Below, piece by piece: positions 16,204 through 25,552 of a stretch of 36,454 bases of DNA. Source of the DNA: an uncultured Pseudomonadota bacterium. GTDB taxonomy: Bacteria; Pseudomonadota; Alphaproteobacteria; RF32; CAG-239. The stretch is from NCBI GenBank assembly GCA_949290295.1, contig CASERH010000011.1, positions 1 to 36,454 of the forward strand, read 5' to 3'. The notes under the pieces are model-generated. The model was not told where the DNA came from. It ran no database searches and saw only the letters and a list, made by a program, of their open reading frames with translations. The position numbers were made by a program, and so were the translations under genes. Each line of letters begins with the position of its first letter. Position 1 is the stretch's first letter.

Positions 16204-17094
16204 TCATTTTTCGAAACAAGAAGATATTTCCCACTGTGCATTGAGTTTGTTCCTAAACCACGTTCTTTGGCGCTTGGCATATTGGCGGGTATGGAGTTTG
16301 GCCAAATTAATTGCCTCTTCAAGGCTCAAATTTCCGTGCAAATAGGCGGACAATTCCGGCACACCGAGCATTTTCATTGCCGGAAGATTATCTGGCAGAT
16401 GGAGGGCATCAAGTTTTCTAACCTCATCTAAGGCACCGGCGTCCATCATCTTATCAAAACGCAAATAGCAACGCTCATCAAGTTCCTTTGTCGGCGGAAT
16501 GATTTTAATTACTTTGAAAGAAGCCTCCGGCAGGTACTTAATCATTGGTTTTTTATACCACTCAGCAATAGATTGCCCTGTTTGCAAAAAGATTTCGGCC
16601 GCTCTTTTCACTCTGGTTATATCATTGGCATTGAGCATGGCGGCCGCTTTCTTATCATTTTTAAGCAACCACTCATAAACATTTTCCATTTCCGAAACTT
16701 TTTTTCTAACCTCAGGGGTTGGCTCGGGGATTGGTGTAGTTCCGTTAATCAAGTTATCTATATACATACCGGTTCCCCCAACCACAATTGGGAGATTACC
16801 TCTTTGCCAAATTTCACGAATGGTCCGAACCGCAAGTTTAAGCCAATCAACTACTGTACCGTTTTTCTGTGGCGGATATATTTCATAAAGGTGATGAGGC
16901 ACCAGCTTTTTTTCTGCTTCTGACGGCGCGGCGGAAATAATAGGTGTGCCGGCGTAAACTTGCATTGAATCGGCATTAACGATTTCACCACTATAGCGCA
17001 AAGCCAAATCAAGAGCCAACCCAGACTTGCCTGAGGCTGTCGGTCCGGCAATAACCACGACGGTATTTTTACTTATGTCGCCAAGCTCTACCAT
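16204..17094 (-). CDS. miaA: tRNA dimethylallyltransferase MiaA
   Basis: A 296-aa enzyme that adds a dimethylallyl group to N6 of A37 in tRNAs reading UNN codons. The P-loop GPTASGKSG (residues 16-24), the NADSMQVY motif and VVGGTGMYIDNL are all present, with KRQRTWFRNK near the C-terminus. Length is normal. It begins 4 bp after the ddl stop, indicating co-transcription. Confidence 0.96.
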   Translation of the reverse strand: MVELGDISKNTVVVIAGPTASGKSGLALDLALRYSGEIVNADSMQVYAGTPIISAAPSEAEKKLVPHHLYEIYPPQKNGTVVDWLKLAVRTIREIWQRGNLPIVVGGTGMYIDNLINGTTPIPEPTPEVRKKVSEMENVYEWLLKNDKKAAAMLNANDITRVKRAAEIFLQTGQSIAEWYKKPMIKYLPEASFKVIKIIPPTKELDERCYLRFDKMMDAGALDEVRKLDALHLPDNLPAMKMLGVPELSAYLHGNLSLEEAINLAKLHTRQYAKRQRTWFRNKLNAQWEISSCFEK

Positions 17095-17098
17095 CTTT

Positions 17099-18007
17099 TT
17101 ACAGTTTCCGACAACTTGCTTCCTTGAGCATCATTTCGCACAAATCTTCATAACTCATGCCGGCGTATTTAGCCTGCTCCGGCACCAAAGACAACGGTGT
17201 CATTCCCGGGTGAGTATTAATTTCAAGCAAGACGGGGCCATCTTTTTCATTATAGCGCAAATCTATGCGAGAAACTGTTTTGCAACCTAATTTTTTGTGC
17301 AGTTTCTCCGCCCAAAGCATACACTTTTTTGCCACATCTTGCGGGATTTCTGCCGGCAGGATATGCTTGGTGACGCCGTCCGTATACTTTGCCTTATAAT
17401 CATAAAATTCCACTGATGGTCTGATCTCGGTCACCACATAAGCTTTTCCATTGATACAACCAACCGTCAGCTCTTTTCCCGGAATATATTTTTCGATCAA
17501 AATTTCTTCATTTTCATCATCATATGCAACGCTTTTTAGATCCTCTTGTTTCATGATGATATAAACGCCAACGCTGGAGCCGTCACGCACCGGTTTGATA
17601 ACATATGGAAAAAGAAGTTTTGTACCTTGAGAGAAGAAATCCCTAACCTTCATTTTTTCTCCCTCAGCCACCTTAATTCCGCACATTTGTGCCATATATT
17701 TGGTAATATCTTTATCCATCCCCAACAGAGAAGCCCTCAACCCCGAATGCGTATAAGGAATTTGCAACAAATCCAAAAAACCTTGGATTTCGCCATCTTC
17801 GCCCCAATTTCCATGCAGAGCATTAAATACGGCATCTGGCTTTTCCTGCTTTAAGACATCCAAGAGCTTCCAGGCATCCGTCAAATCATGCTCAATAACA
17901 TCATAGCCTTTCTTGCGCAAAGCTTGAGCCACATTCTTGCCGGAGATGAGGCTGACCTCCCTTTCATGAGAAAAGCCACCCATCAAAACCAAAATTTTTT
18001 TAAGCAT
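17099..18007 (-). CDS. ddl: D-alanine--D-alanine ligase
   Basis: A 302-aa ATP-grasp ligase that makes D-Ala-D-Ala for peptidoglycan precursors. It shows GGFSHEREVSLISG at the N-terminus, NALHGNWGEDGEIQGFLD, the ATP-binding VIKPVRDGSSVGV, and the metal/active-site EINTHPGMTPLSL with SLVPEQA at the end. It stands apart from mur genes here, next to miaA and the mre cluster. It is divergent from the DUF3108 gene across 70 bp. Confidence 0.96.
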   Translation of the reverse strand: MLKKILVLMGGFSHEREVSLISGKNVAQALRKKGYDVIEHDLTDAWKLLDVLKQEKPDAVFNALHGNWGEDGEIQGFLDLLQIPYTHSGLRASLLGMDKDITKYMAQMCGIKVAEGEKMKVRDFFSQGTKLLFPYVIKPVRDGSSVGVYIIMKQEDLKSVAYDDENEEILIEKYIPGKELTVGCINGKAYVVTEIRPSVEFYDYKAKYTDGVTKHILPAEIPQDVAKKCMLWAEKLHKKLGCKTVSRIDLRYNEKDGPVLLEINTHPGMTPLSLVPEQAKYAGMSYEDLCEMMLKEASCRKL

Positions 18008-18077
18008 TATTAAATCCCTTTAAATTATAAATTTTTATGCTATTGTATCGGCAAATTTTTAAGAAAGAATAAAAGTA

Positions 18078-18851
18078 ATGAAAAAACTTGCGCTCTATTT
18101 ACCTGTTTTGCTCATTCTGGCCCCTTCGGCCTGGTCGGCCAGCGTGCAACATGACTTCACCGTCATTTTAGGTCCTTTTGATGCCAGCCGCACAAGCTTC
18201 ACCTACGCCTTGGCCCCTGAAACTTATGAAGTAAAATCGACAGTCCGCACCGCAGGACTGTTTGACACTCTATACCCATTCAAGGCTGACTATTTCACCT
18301 CCGGCAAAATCAAAGGCGACACGCTGGAAACCAACAATTATCACTACAGCTCCAAAACCCGTTTCAACCGCCGCACCAAAGAGCTGATTTACAATGAGGA
18401 AGGTATTCCGGTTTATCGCATCAGCACTAAGAATGATAAAGAAAAAAAAGTAGCCATCGAAGACAGCCCCGATAACAAAGACACAACGGATTTACAAACA
18501 GTCTTTGCCGAACTGGCCAAACAGTACAACGAGGTAAAATTTTGCGATTCCCGCATGCAGGTTTTTGATGGCAAACGCCGTTTTGATGTAATTTTCAAGG
18601 ATGAAGGAAAAGAAGAAATCATTGCCAATGAATACAGCCCTGCTCAAGGCTTGGCCGTCAAATGCTCAATGTATATAGATAAACTAAATTCCAAAGATGA
18701 TGACTTATTGTGGGAGCTCACCTCCGAGCGCCCGATTTATTTTTGGATTTTAGAGGAAAAAGGCAAACCCTATATCGCCCGAGTTATGGTTGAAGATACC
18801 CCTCTTGGCCGCATGGATGCCTATACCTCTAAAGTAACCATAAAGGATTAA
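18078..18851 (+). CDS. Periplasmic DUF3108-family protein
   Basis: A 257-aa protein with a clear Sec signal peptide (MKKLALYLPVLLILAPSAWSA). The mature part is beta-rich (YEVKSTVRTAGLFDTLYPFKADYFTSGKI, SSKTRFNRRTKELIYNEEG, RFDVIFKDEGKEEI) and follows the DUF3108 pattern common in alphaproteobacteria. Its biochemical role is unknown. It lies 4 bp upstream of the U32 gene, so they share a transcript. Confidence 0.82.
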   Translation: MKKLALYLPVLLILAPSAWSASVQHDFTVILGPFDASRTSFTYALAPETYEVKSTVRTAGLFDTLYPFKADYFTSGKIKGDTLETNNYHYSSKTRFNRRTKELIYNEEGIPVYRISTKNDKEKKVAIEDSPDNKDTTDLQTVFAELAKQYNEVKFCDSRMQVFDGKRRFDVIFKDEGKEEIIANEYSPAQGLAVKCSMYIDKLNSKDDDLLWELTSERPIYFWILEEKGKPYIARVMVEDTPLGRMDAYTSKVTIKD

Positions 18852-18855
18852 ACAA

Positions 18856-20262
18856 ATGTTAGAACGTGCAGAACTTTTATTACCGGCCGGCTCTCTTGTA
18901 AAATTAAAGACCGCTATTTTATATGGGGCAGATGCCGTCTATGCCGGCACGCCGGACTTATGCTTGCGTGCGCAAAGCAAATTCACCATGGAAGAGCTTA
19001 AAGAGGGGATAGAATACGTCCACGCGCATGGTAAAAAGATTTATCTGACCCTTAATCTGTTTATGCATAACCGCGATGCCGAAAAACTTCCAACCTTTGT
19101 AGAAACTCTGCGAGAACTCAGGCCAGACGGTGTTTTAGTCGCAGACCCCGGTGTTTTTAGTTTTGTAAGAGAACATGCCCCTGAGTTAAACTTGTTTGTT
19201 TCCACTCAAGCAAACGTATGCTCAAGCCTCGCGGTCAAGTTTTGGCAAAACCAAGGCGCCAAACTTTGTGTTCTGGGCCGCGAAGTAACTTTTGAGGAAA
19301 TGAAACAAATTCGTTCAGATTGCCCTGATATTTTGCTTGAGTGTTTCATGCACGGCGCCATGTGCATGTCATATTCCGGCCGCTGCCTGATTTCCAATTA
19401 TCTGGCAGACAGAAGCGCCAACCAAGGCAAATGTGCCCACTGCTGCCGCTGGCATTATAAACTGCATATTCGCCTAAAAGACGGAACCATAAGAACCATA
19501 GAAATAAATGATAAGAATAAAGACGCTTTTGAATTTGCTCTTGAAGAAGAGTTCCGCCCCGGAGAATACTACGAGATAGTAGAAGACGAACACGGCGGCT
19601 ATATCCTAAACTCAAAAGACATGTGCTTGCTCCCGCGCCTGCCGGATTTGCTCAGCATCGGCATGGATTCGCTAAAAGTTGAGGGCCGCAACAAAACTGA
19701 ATACTACGCAGCCATTGTTGCCAGAACCTACCGCCAAGCAATTGATGATTGGTATAAAGATCCAAAATCTTGGGATGAAAAGAAATATATGCCGGATTTA
19801 TACACTCTGCAAAACCGCGGATATTGCCTTGGCTTTCACGATGGCAAATTGACCAACCTCAGCCAAAACTACGAATACACCCGCACGCTGGGGGATTGGC
19901 TCTTTGCCGGCTCCATTGTTGAATGGCAGGGAGATGATGCCATTTTTGAGGTTCGTAACTATATTAACAGCGGTGAGTTTATAGAGTTTTTAATCCCGGG
20001 CGGATTAAAGAATTTGCGTCTGACCTTAAATGAGTTTGAAGATGCTTTAAGCGGAGAAATTACTCATAAGGTCTCAGCCGGACAAGATAAAAAGATTCGC
20101 ATCCGTCCGGATTCTTGGAATATACACATAGAAGAGGTAAAAAAACTTCTGCCCCAATATGTCATTGCCCGCAAATTTGTTCCACTGGAGGGCGAGCAAC
20201 GAATAATGCTTGACCACAAAAAAGAAGAATTTGAGCAATTAAAACGAAAAGCAGAGATTTAA
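18856..20262 (+). CDS. trhP: U32-family protein, TrhP (YegQ)-like tRNA hydroxylation protein
   Basis: A 468-aa peptidase U32-family protein. It begins with ELLLPAGSLVKLKTAILYGADAVYAG and carries the cysteine cluster CFMHGAMCMSYSGRC...QGKCAHCCRW plus LKVEGRNKTEYYAA, all typical of YegQ/TrhP. TrhP takes part in prephenate-dependent 5-hydroxyuridine formation at tRNA position 34 and probably binds an Fe-S cluster. The length fits TrhP (~450 aa) rather than the longer RlhA. A terminator overlaps its stop codon. Confidence 0.85.
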   Translation: MLERAELLLPAGSLVKLKTAILYGADAVYAGTPDLCLRAQSKFTMEELKEGIEYVHAHGKKIYLTLNLFMHNRDAEKLPTFVETLRELRPDGVLVADPGVFSFVREHAPELNLFVSTQANVCSSLAVKFWQNQGAKLCVLGREVTFEEMKQIRSDCPDILLECFMHGAMCMSYSGRCLISNYLADRSANQGKCAHCCRWHYKLHIRLKDGTIRTIEINDKNKDAFEFALEEEFRPGEYYEIVEDEHGGYILNSKDMCLLPRLPDLLSIGMDSLKVEGRNKTEYYAAIVARTYRQAIDDWYKDPKSWDEKKYMPDLYTLQNRGYCLGFHDGKLTNLSQNYEYTRTLGDWLFAGSIVEWQGDDAIFEVRNYINSGEFIEFLIPGGLKNLRLTLNEFEDALSGEITHKVSAGQDKKIRIRPDSWNIHIEEVKKLLPQYVIARKFVPLEGEQRIMLDHKKEEFEQLKRKAEI

Positions 20263-20275
20263 TCTCTGCTTTTTT
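20250..20275 (+). terminator. Bidirectional terminator between trhP and acyP
   Basis: AGCAGAGA (20250-20257) / TCTCTGCT (20263-20270), loop TTTAA, then TTTTTT. It includes the trhP stop codon and reaches the convergent acyP stop (20275-20277). The minus-strand side is also T-rich beyond the stem. Confidence 0.82.
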
Positions 20276-20562
20276 CAAGCGCGCTTAAACACCCCATCTT
20301 CAATCGGCGGCAAAAAAGAAGACAACCTTCCGACAACAAATTCCACACTGTCAACCCTGGCCAAAGAGGGGCCTTGGTGACAGGCCAAGATCATTTCATC
20401 AATATCTTTTTCCTCACCGCACATCAAGATTTCGACGCTACCGTCAGCCGCATTATGCACCCAGCCGGAGATTCCACCGATTTCCCTGGCTTTATTAATA
20501 GCCCAATAGCGGAACCCAATTCCCTGAACACGGCCTTTAATTTTGATATAAACTTCTTTCAT
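20275..20562 (-). CDS. acyP: Acylphosphatase
   Basis: A 95-aa cytosolic enzyme hydrolysing acyl phosphates. The phosphate-binding loop GRVQGIGFRYW with its catalytic Arg and GWVHNAADGSVEI with the catalytic Asn are intact. Its ATG overlaps the stop of the upstream ATP12 gene by 4 bases (ATGA). It is last in the rarA-rluC-asmA-ATP12-acyP operon. Confidence 0.93.
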   Translation of the reverse strand: MKEVYIKIKGRVQGIGFRYWAINKAREIGGISGWVHNAADGSVEILMCGEEKDIDEMILACHQGPSLARVDSVEFVVGRLSSFLPPIEDGVFKRA

Positions 20563-21062
20563 GAGTGCAAAAACTTCTCAATATCGCAAAGTTCTTGCAA
20601 GCGTTCTTGGCGTTTAGCCTCGGCCTCATCATCACTGCCCCACACTTCCGCCTGGTAAAGTTCTTCCAAATAGGCAGCCTCAAATGCTTGTTTGGCAGTA
20701 ATTCTCCCCTTAACCAAGGCGGCAGCCAATAAAACCGAACGCATATTAAGCGCGGCCAAATAATAGGCGGCCAATTCTTTATCACTCAAACTTTCCAGAA
20801 AAAGTTTCAATCTCACCCCGGTTTGTTTACCTTGAACGGGAACATCAAGCTGCTGGGTCTTGATAAATTGAGCCTGGAATTCCTTTTCTGCCCACTCCAA
20901 CAAAGGCTGCCAAAGCTTTTCTTGTTTGGCCACCAAATCTTTATTTGTTCCCCAAAACAAGAGTAAATCCGTTCCGGCATATTGCAGCAGACGCTTAATA
21001 ATATCTTGCCGGTATTGAGAAATTTCCTCTGTTGCCTGCTTAAGTTTTTCCAAAGTCATCAA
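20559..21062 (-). CDS. ATP12-family F1-ATPase assembly chaperone, short form
   Basis: A 167-aa protein matching the helical C-terminal part of the ATP12 chaperone, which binds the F1 alpha subunit during ATP synthase assembly. Diagnostic stretches are YAGTDLLLFWG...DLVAKQEKLWQPLLEWAEK, SVLLAAALVKGRITAKQAFEAAYLEELYQAEVWGSDDEAEA. Family members are usually about 230-260 aa with an N-terminal beta domain. That domain is absent, and the asmA stop codon lies only 15 bp upstream, leaving no room for it. It may be a natural minimal form or a deletion product. The MM start is preceded by little spacing from asmA, so translational coupling is likely. Confidence 0.78.
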   Translation of the reverse strand: MMTLEKLKQATEEISQYRQDIIKRLLQYAGTDLLLFWGTNKDLVAKQEKLWQPLLEWAEKEFQAQFIKTQQLDVPVQGKQTGVRLKLFLESLSDKELAAYYLAALNMRSVLLAAALVKGRITAKQAFEAAYLEELYQAEVWGSDDEAEAKRQERLQELCDIEKFLHS

Positions 21063-21076
21063 ATTTAGTCCTCAGC

Positions 21077-23206
21077 TTAAAATCCCCTAAAAGCATCCAA
21101 CAAATCTTTGGCTGTGTTTTTCAAATCCTTAACACTGCCTTTGACACTGTCTTTAATCTGTTTAGTAGCATCATTATAAACATCTTGCGTTGTTGCCCTC
21201 ACTCCTGTTGGTTTGGGAAAACGCGAGGCATAAGGCGTTCCCTCCAAGGCCGTATAACAAGGAGCCCCACTGCCGTTTAACATAACCTGAGAACCCAAAT
21301 ACGCGACACCTCCGGTTGCCACCACGCCGACAACCGTCTTTAAGGCTTGCTCATCATCAAGCCTGATTTGCGGCTGCTCAAGAGTCCCAACGACTTTAAT
21401 AAACGAAGCCAAAGCTTGGGTGATATTGCCGTTTGCCAATTTATTAAACGAAGGCTCAATCGTAAAGGCGATATTATCATTAACCAAGTTGATGTTTCCG
21501 TCGCTGACAATTGTCAACTGTTTTGAATCCAGCGCAATTCCTTTGGGGAATTTTGCCTTTCCACCTCCCAAATCAGCCCGCACAACCGCACAGGTCAGAT
21601 CCATATCCGTGCTTTTGGAGGTATCGATTCCCAAGGCAGCAAGCAGTTGGGTCACAAAATTTCCACCGATAAACTGCAAACCACCGGTCTGAATAACGGA
21701 CTTATTCAAAATACCGATAACCTGCCCTTTGAGATTTTGCACAAGCTGACGATACGTTGTGCCAGTACCGGCCACATTGATATCAAGATCAAGATTTCCA
21801 CCGCTCTTAACACCAAAATCGCCACTGCCGCTAACCATAAATTCCTTATGCAAATTCTGCAGTAACATATTCTTGCTGCTGGCCTTGAGTGCCACACTCT
21901 TGGCATTGGCATCAACCGTCAAATCGGCGTTGATATTGCCGCCGCCGAAATCAAATTCCAAAGGTTTAACTGCCAAACGTCCGCTTTTTAAGACTGCATC
22001 CATCTTGACATTATCGGCAACCATTCCCGGAGCAATTGATAACTGCCCCACTGCCAACTTAAGATTGGCATCTGCGCTATACAAAAGCTCATAAGGAATT
22101 AGTGTGTTGGGCACACTTTCCAGCGCCTGCGCCTCACTGATGAGAGAGGGTATTTGAAAAGCGAAATTACTGTTTTGATTAAAGCTCTGCAAATTGATTG
22201 CCGGGCTCTGCAAATCAGCCGTAATCTGCGGAACCTTACTATCCCAACGAACGGAAACCGTACCGGAAATAATATTGTTAACAATGTTTAATGTCTCAAT
22301 TTTAGCACTGAGTTCCTTTGTATCACCATCGATTCTGGTCTTAAGAGTTGTTTCCGGCGCATTAAAATTTCCTGCCGGATTATAAATATTTGCCTCCACG
22401 GCGTAACGTGGTGCCGAGGTTACATCAGCAACACTTCCGTTGAGCTCGGCAGATATTCCCATGGCCTTAGTCGTCAACAAGAAAGGAAAAGGCTCTTGAC
22501 CTTCCATCAATTGTGCCAAAGAACCAAGCTCAGCCTGCCCGTTGATTTTCTCTTGGTTATACAAGACATCAAAATTAAGAGCAATCTGGTCGGCATAACT
22601 CGGAACGCTCAAAGAAATATCATTAATAACCAAGTTTGTCAGTTGGTTAGCTTTGGCGTCATAATATTCCACTTTACCATTTTGGATAGAAACATTTTTA
22701 GCAGCAAACCCGGCCATTGCCACAGCAGAAGAAGCCTGCACGGTTTTATTATCTGCCAGAGCCGCCGGAACTTTTGCCGAAGCCGCCGCCTTGTTGGCCT
22801 TGGCAGACAAAGCGGAAAATTCCCAGTTTACCTGCCCGTCATTAGATTTTTCCAAAAAGATTTCCGGCTCAACCAATATAACCTTATCAATCACGATTTG
22901 TTTTTTAAAAAGCGGGAGCAGTGCAAATTTGACTTCAGCCTGTTTTAGGGTAACCATCTGCGGATTTTGTGCCCAAGAAGGATTAGCCAAAGCCACGTCA
23001 TTGATAATCACGGTTGGCACCAAAGAGATACCGAGGCTGGCCTCACCGTTAATCTTCAACTTGCGCCCAAGTTCATTTTCCACCATTTCCTCGGCATACA
23101 CTTTATACTTATTGAGGTCAAAATTTCTAACCGCAAAATATCCGCCGATGGCAATAATGATGATTATGCTGAAGACGATGGAAGATAAGATTTTAATAAA
23201 ACGCAT
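21077..23206 (-). CDS. AsmA-family protein
   Basis: A 709-aa protein with one N-terminal membrane anchor (residues 5-25) and a long periplasmic region. It starts with the AsmA signature RKLKINGEASLGISLVPTVIINDVALANPSWA and ends with the AsmA C-terminal block (DLDINVAGTGTTYRQLVQNLKGQV...GIDTSKSTDMDLTCAVVRADLGGGKA). AsmA-like proteins are linked to phospholipid transport and outer-membrane homeostasis. It is 6 bp from the rluC stop in the same operon. Confidence 0.92.
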   Translation of the reverse strand: MRFIKILSSIVFSIIIIIAIGGYFAVRNFDLNKYKVYAEEMVENELGRKLKINGEASLGISLVPTVIINDVALANPSWAQNPQMVTLKQAEVKFALLPLFKKQIVIDKVILVEPEIFLEKSNDGQVNWEFSALSAKANKAAASAKVPAALADNKTVQASSAVAMAGFAAKNVSIQNGKVEYYDAKANQLTNLVINDISLSVPSYADQIALNFDVLYNQEKINGQAELGSLAQLMEGQEPFPFLLTTKAMGISAELNGSVADVTSAPRYAVEANIYNPAGNFNAPETTLKTRIDGDTKELSAKIETLNIVNNIISGTVSVRWDSKVPQITADLQSPAINLQSFNQNSNFAFQIPSLISEAQALESVPNTLIPYELLYSADANLKLAVGQLSIAPGMVADNVKMDAVLKSGRLAVKPLEFDFGGGNINADLTVDANAKSVALKASSKNMLLQNLHKEFMVSGSGDFGVKSGGNLDLDINVAGTGTTYRQLVQNLKGQVIGILNKSVIQTGGLQFIGGNFVTQLLAALGIDTSKSTDMDLTCAVVRADLGGGKAKFPKGIALDSKQLTIVSDGNINLVNDNIAFTIEPSFNKLANGNITQALASFIKVVGTLEQPQIRLDDEQALKTVVGVVATGGVAYLGSQVMLNGSGAPCYTALEGTPYASRFPKPTGVRATTQDVYNDATKQIKDSVKGSVKDLKNTAKDLLDAFRGF

Positions 23207-23212
23207 GAATAA

Positions 23213-24142
23213 TTACTCCCTGAAATTTAATCCCAAGACATCGAACGCCTGACGGAAATGTTCCGGCACCGGCGCGGTTATAATTTGCTTCTTATGATAT
23301 ATACCGGATAAATCAATTTTGTATGCATGCAAAAAAAGTTTATCCGCCAATTCGGCAAAACGCTTTCTCTCTCGTCCAAAATACTTGTCATCTCCCACAA
23401 TCGGACAACCTATATATTCAAGATGAGCCCTGATTTGGTGAGTTCGCCCGGTTAGAGGAGAAGCCTCAATAAGGGAAAAAAGCTCCCCGGTCTCATCCAA
23501 GACCCGATATTGAGTAACGGCCTTTTTGCCATCACTCAAAACTTGCATTTTTTCGCCCACTTTTTCAAGCGGAGCTTTAATATCCCCTTCTTTAGCTTTT
23601 GGCACACCGCGCACCAAAGCCAAATATATTTTGTGCAGATTACGGTCCTTAAAAGCTTTTGTAAGCAACTCGGCACTTTTTCTGGTCCTGGCCAAGACCA
23701 AGACCCCGCTGGTGTCTTTATCGATTCTATGCACCAGCTTTGGCGCCTCTTCCATTTCAAACTTCAAGCCCTCAAGCATACCATCCACATGGCGCAAGGT
23801 ATTTGTTCCGCCCTGCACGGCCAAACCTGAAGGTTTATTAAGAACGATGATATTTTCATCCTTATAAATCACCAGCGAGCGGATATATGCTTCGTCTTTA
23901 GCGGAGAGACCTTGTTTTTCCTGCCGTTCCTCTTTTTCAGCCTCAAGCGGCGGCACCCTGATTTCCTGTCCGGCCACGAGTTTTAAAGAGGCCTCAGCCC
24001 TTGCACCGTCTACTCTAATTTGCTTGGTACGCAATAGCTTATTAAAACGCCCCAAAGAAAGCCCCGGATAATATTTCAAAAACCAGCGATTAAGCCGCAT
24101 GCCATCATCTATAGGTTTAACTTTAATCAGTTCAACGCCCAT
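23213..24142 (-). CDS. rluC: RluC/RluD-family 23S rRNA pseudouridine synthase
   Basis: A 309-aa enzyme with an N-terminal S4 RNA-binding domain (RLNRWFLKYYPGLSLGRFNKLLRTKQIRVDG, about residues 17-60) and a RluA-type catalytic domain. The catalytic Asp sits in HRIDKDTSGVLVLAR and the second motif is SPLTGRTHQIRAHLEYIGCPIVGDDKY. The S4 domain and alphaproteobacterial context favour RluC, though RluD is not excluded. It lies 18 bp downstream of rarA. Confidence 0.88.
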   Translation of the reverse strand: MGVELIKVKPIDDGMRLNRWFLKYYPGLSLGRFNKLLRTKQIRVDGARAEASLKLVAGQEIRVPPLEAEKEERQEKQGLSAKDEAYIRSLVIYKDENIIVLNKPSGLAVQGGTNTLRHVDGMLEGLKFEMEEAPKLVHRIDKDTSGVLVLARTRKSAELLTKAFKDRNLHKIYLALVRGVPKAKEGDIKAPLEKVGEKMQVLSDGKKAVTQYRVLDETGELFSLIEASPLTGRTHQIRAHLEYIGCPIVGDDKYFGRERKRFAELADKLFLHAYKIDLSGIYHKKQIITAPVPEHFRQAFDVLGLNFRE

Positions 24143-24160
24143 TTTGGCTCCTTAAAAATC

Positions 24161-25492
24161 TCAATTTTCCGTCTCTTTCTTATTTTTACTACGCGCGGCC
24201 TGTTTTTCGGCTCTGAGTTTATCAAAATATTCCACCCGCTTTTTAACCTCTCTTTCAAAGCCTCTATCAACCGGAAAATAAAGTTTCACCCGTCTCATTC
24301 CGTCAGGAAAATAGTTTGCCCCCGAGAACCCATCCTCACAGTCTGGATCATATTCATATCCTTCACTATAACCAAGCTGTTTCATCAACTTGGTCGGCGC
24401 ATTAAGGATGTTCTTAGGCGGCATCAAAGAACCCGTCTTGCGAGCCAAATCTCTGGCTGCATACATAGCCTTATAAACTCCGACAGACTTTGGCGCGGTA
24501 GCAAGATAAGCTGCCAGCTGCATAATCGCCAAATCCCCTTCCGGCGACCCCAAACGATCATAGACTTCCCAACAAGCAATTGCCTGGGTCACGGCATTGG
24601 GATCAGCCAAAGAAACATCTTCAACCGCAAATCTTGTCATGCGCCGCAATAAATATTTTGGATCCTCGCCGGATTCGAGCATTCTGGCCACCCAATAGAG
24701 AGCAGCATCCACATCTGAACCGCGCAAAGATTTATGCACGGCAGAAATAAGATTATAGTGTCCGTCACGCCCTTTATCATAGATTGGCGCCCTGGAGCGA
24801 ACAATTTTTACAATATTGTCTTCATCAAAAATCTCACCGGGCTGAGCATAATTCCAAACACTTTCAGCCAAGTTAAGGATATAGCGCCCATCCCCGTCGG
24901 CCACTTGCTTCATAAATTCTCTGGCCTCTGGGGTCAAAGGAAGCTTACGCCCTTCTTCTCGCTCAGCGCGCTGCAAAAGTTCCTCAAAATTTTCAGGAGT
25001 TAAACGATTAAGAACAAAAACTTGGCAACGAGACAGCAAAGCGGCATTAAGCTCAAAAGATGGATTTTCGGTAGTTGCCCCCACCAAAATGATTGTTCCA
25101 TCCTCCACATAAGGCAAAAAACCATCTTGCTGAGATTTATTAAAACGGTGAATTTCATCAACAAACAAGAGTGTGCCCTTGCCCTGGTTGGCACGCCGCT
25201 CCTGAGCATATTGGAAAACACGCTTCAAGTCTGCCACTCCGGAGAACACGGCAGAAATCTGTTCAAAATAAAGATTGGTATTTTCGGCAATCAACCTGGC
25301 AATGGTTGTTTTTCCGCAGCCGGGCGGCCCCCAAAGAATGAAGGAAGAAATTTTCTTGGCCTTAACCATGCGGCCCAAAGGAGCATTTTCACCCACGACC
25401 TGATCCTGCCCGACTACTTCTGCCAAAGTTTGCGGGCGGAGCCTATCAGCCAAAGGTCTTTTCACCTGAGATGAAAAAAGTGTTTCTTCCAT
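24161..25492 (-). CDS. rarA: Replication-associated recombination protein A (AAA+ ATPase)
   Basis: A 443-aa clamp-loader-like AAA+ ATPase (RarA/MgsA, WRNIP1 family) acting at stalled replication forks. N-terminal PLADRLRPQTLAEVVGQDQ, Walker A WGPPGCGKTTIAR, Walker B LFVDEIHRFNK, sensor 1 GATTENPSF, and a C-terminal tetramerisation region with KNILNAPTKLMK and ANYFPDG are present. It heads the five-gene operon running to acyP, and starts 60 bp downstream of the VirD4-like gene. Confidence 0.96.
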   Translation of the reverse strand: MEETLFSSQVKRPLADRLRPQTLAEVVGQDQVVGENAPLGRMVKAKKISSFILWGPPGCGKTTIARLIAENTNLYFEQISAVFSGVADLKRVFQYAQERRANQGKGTLLFVDEIHRFNKSQQDGFLPYVEDGTIILVGATTENPSFELNAALLSRCQVFVLNRLTPENFEELLQRAEREEGRKLPLTPEAREFMKQVADGDGRYILNLAESVWNYAQPGEIFDEDNIVKIVRSRAPIYDKGRDGHYNLISAVHKSLRGSDVDAALYWVARMLESGEDPKYLLRRMTRFAVEDVSLADPNAVTQAIACWEVYDRLGSPEGDLAIMQLAAYLATAPKSVGVYKAMYAARDLARKTGSLMPPKNILNAPTKLMKQLGYSEGYEYDPDCEDGFSGANYFPDGMRRVKLYFPVDRGFEREVKKRVEYFDKLRAEKQAARSKNKKETEN

Positions 25493-25552
25493 GTTGCTCC
25501 GATTCGTTAATTAACACTGTTCAACATAGCAGAAATGATTTGAAATTTACAG

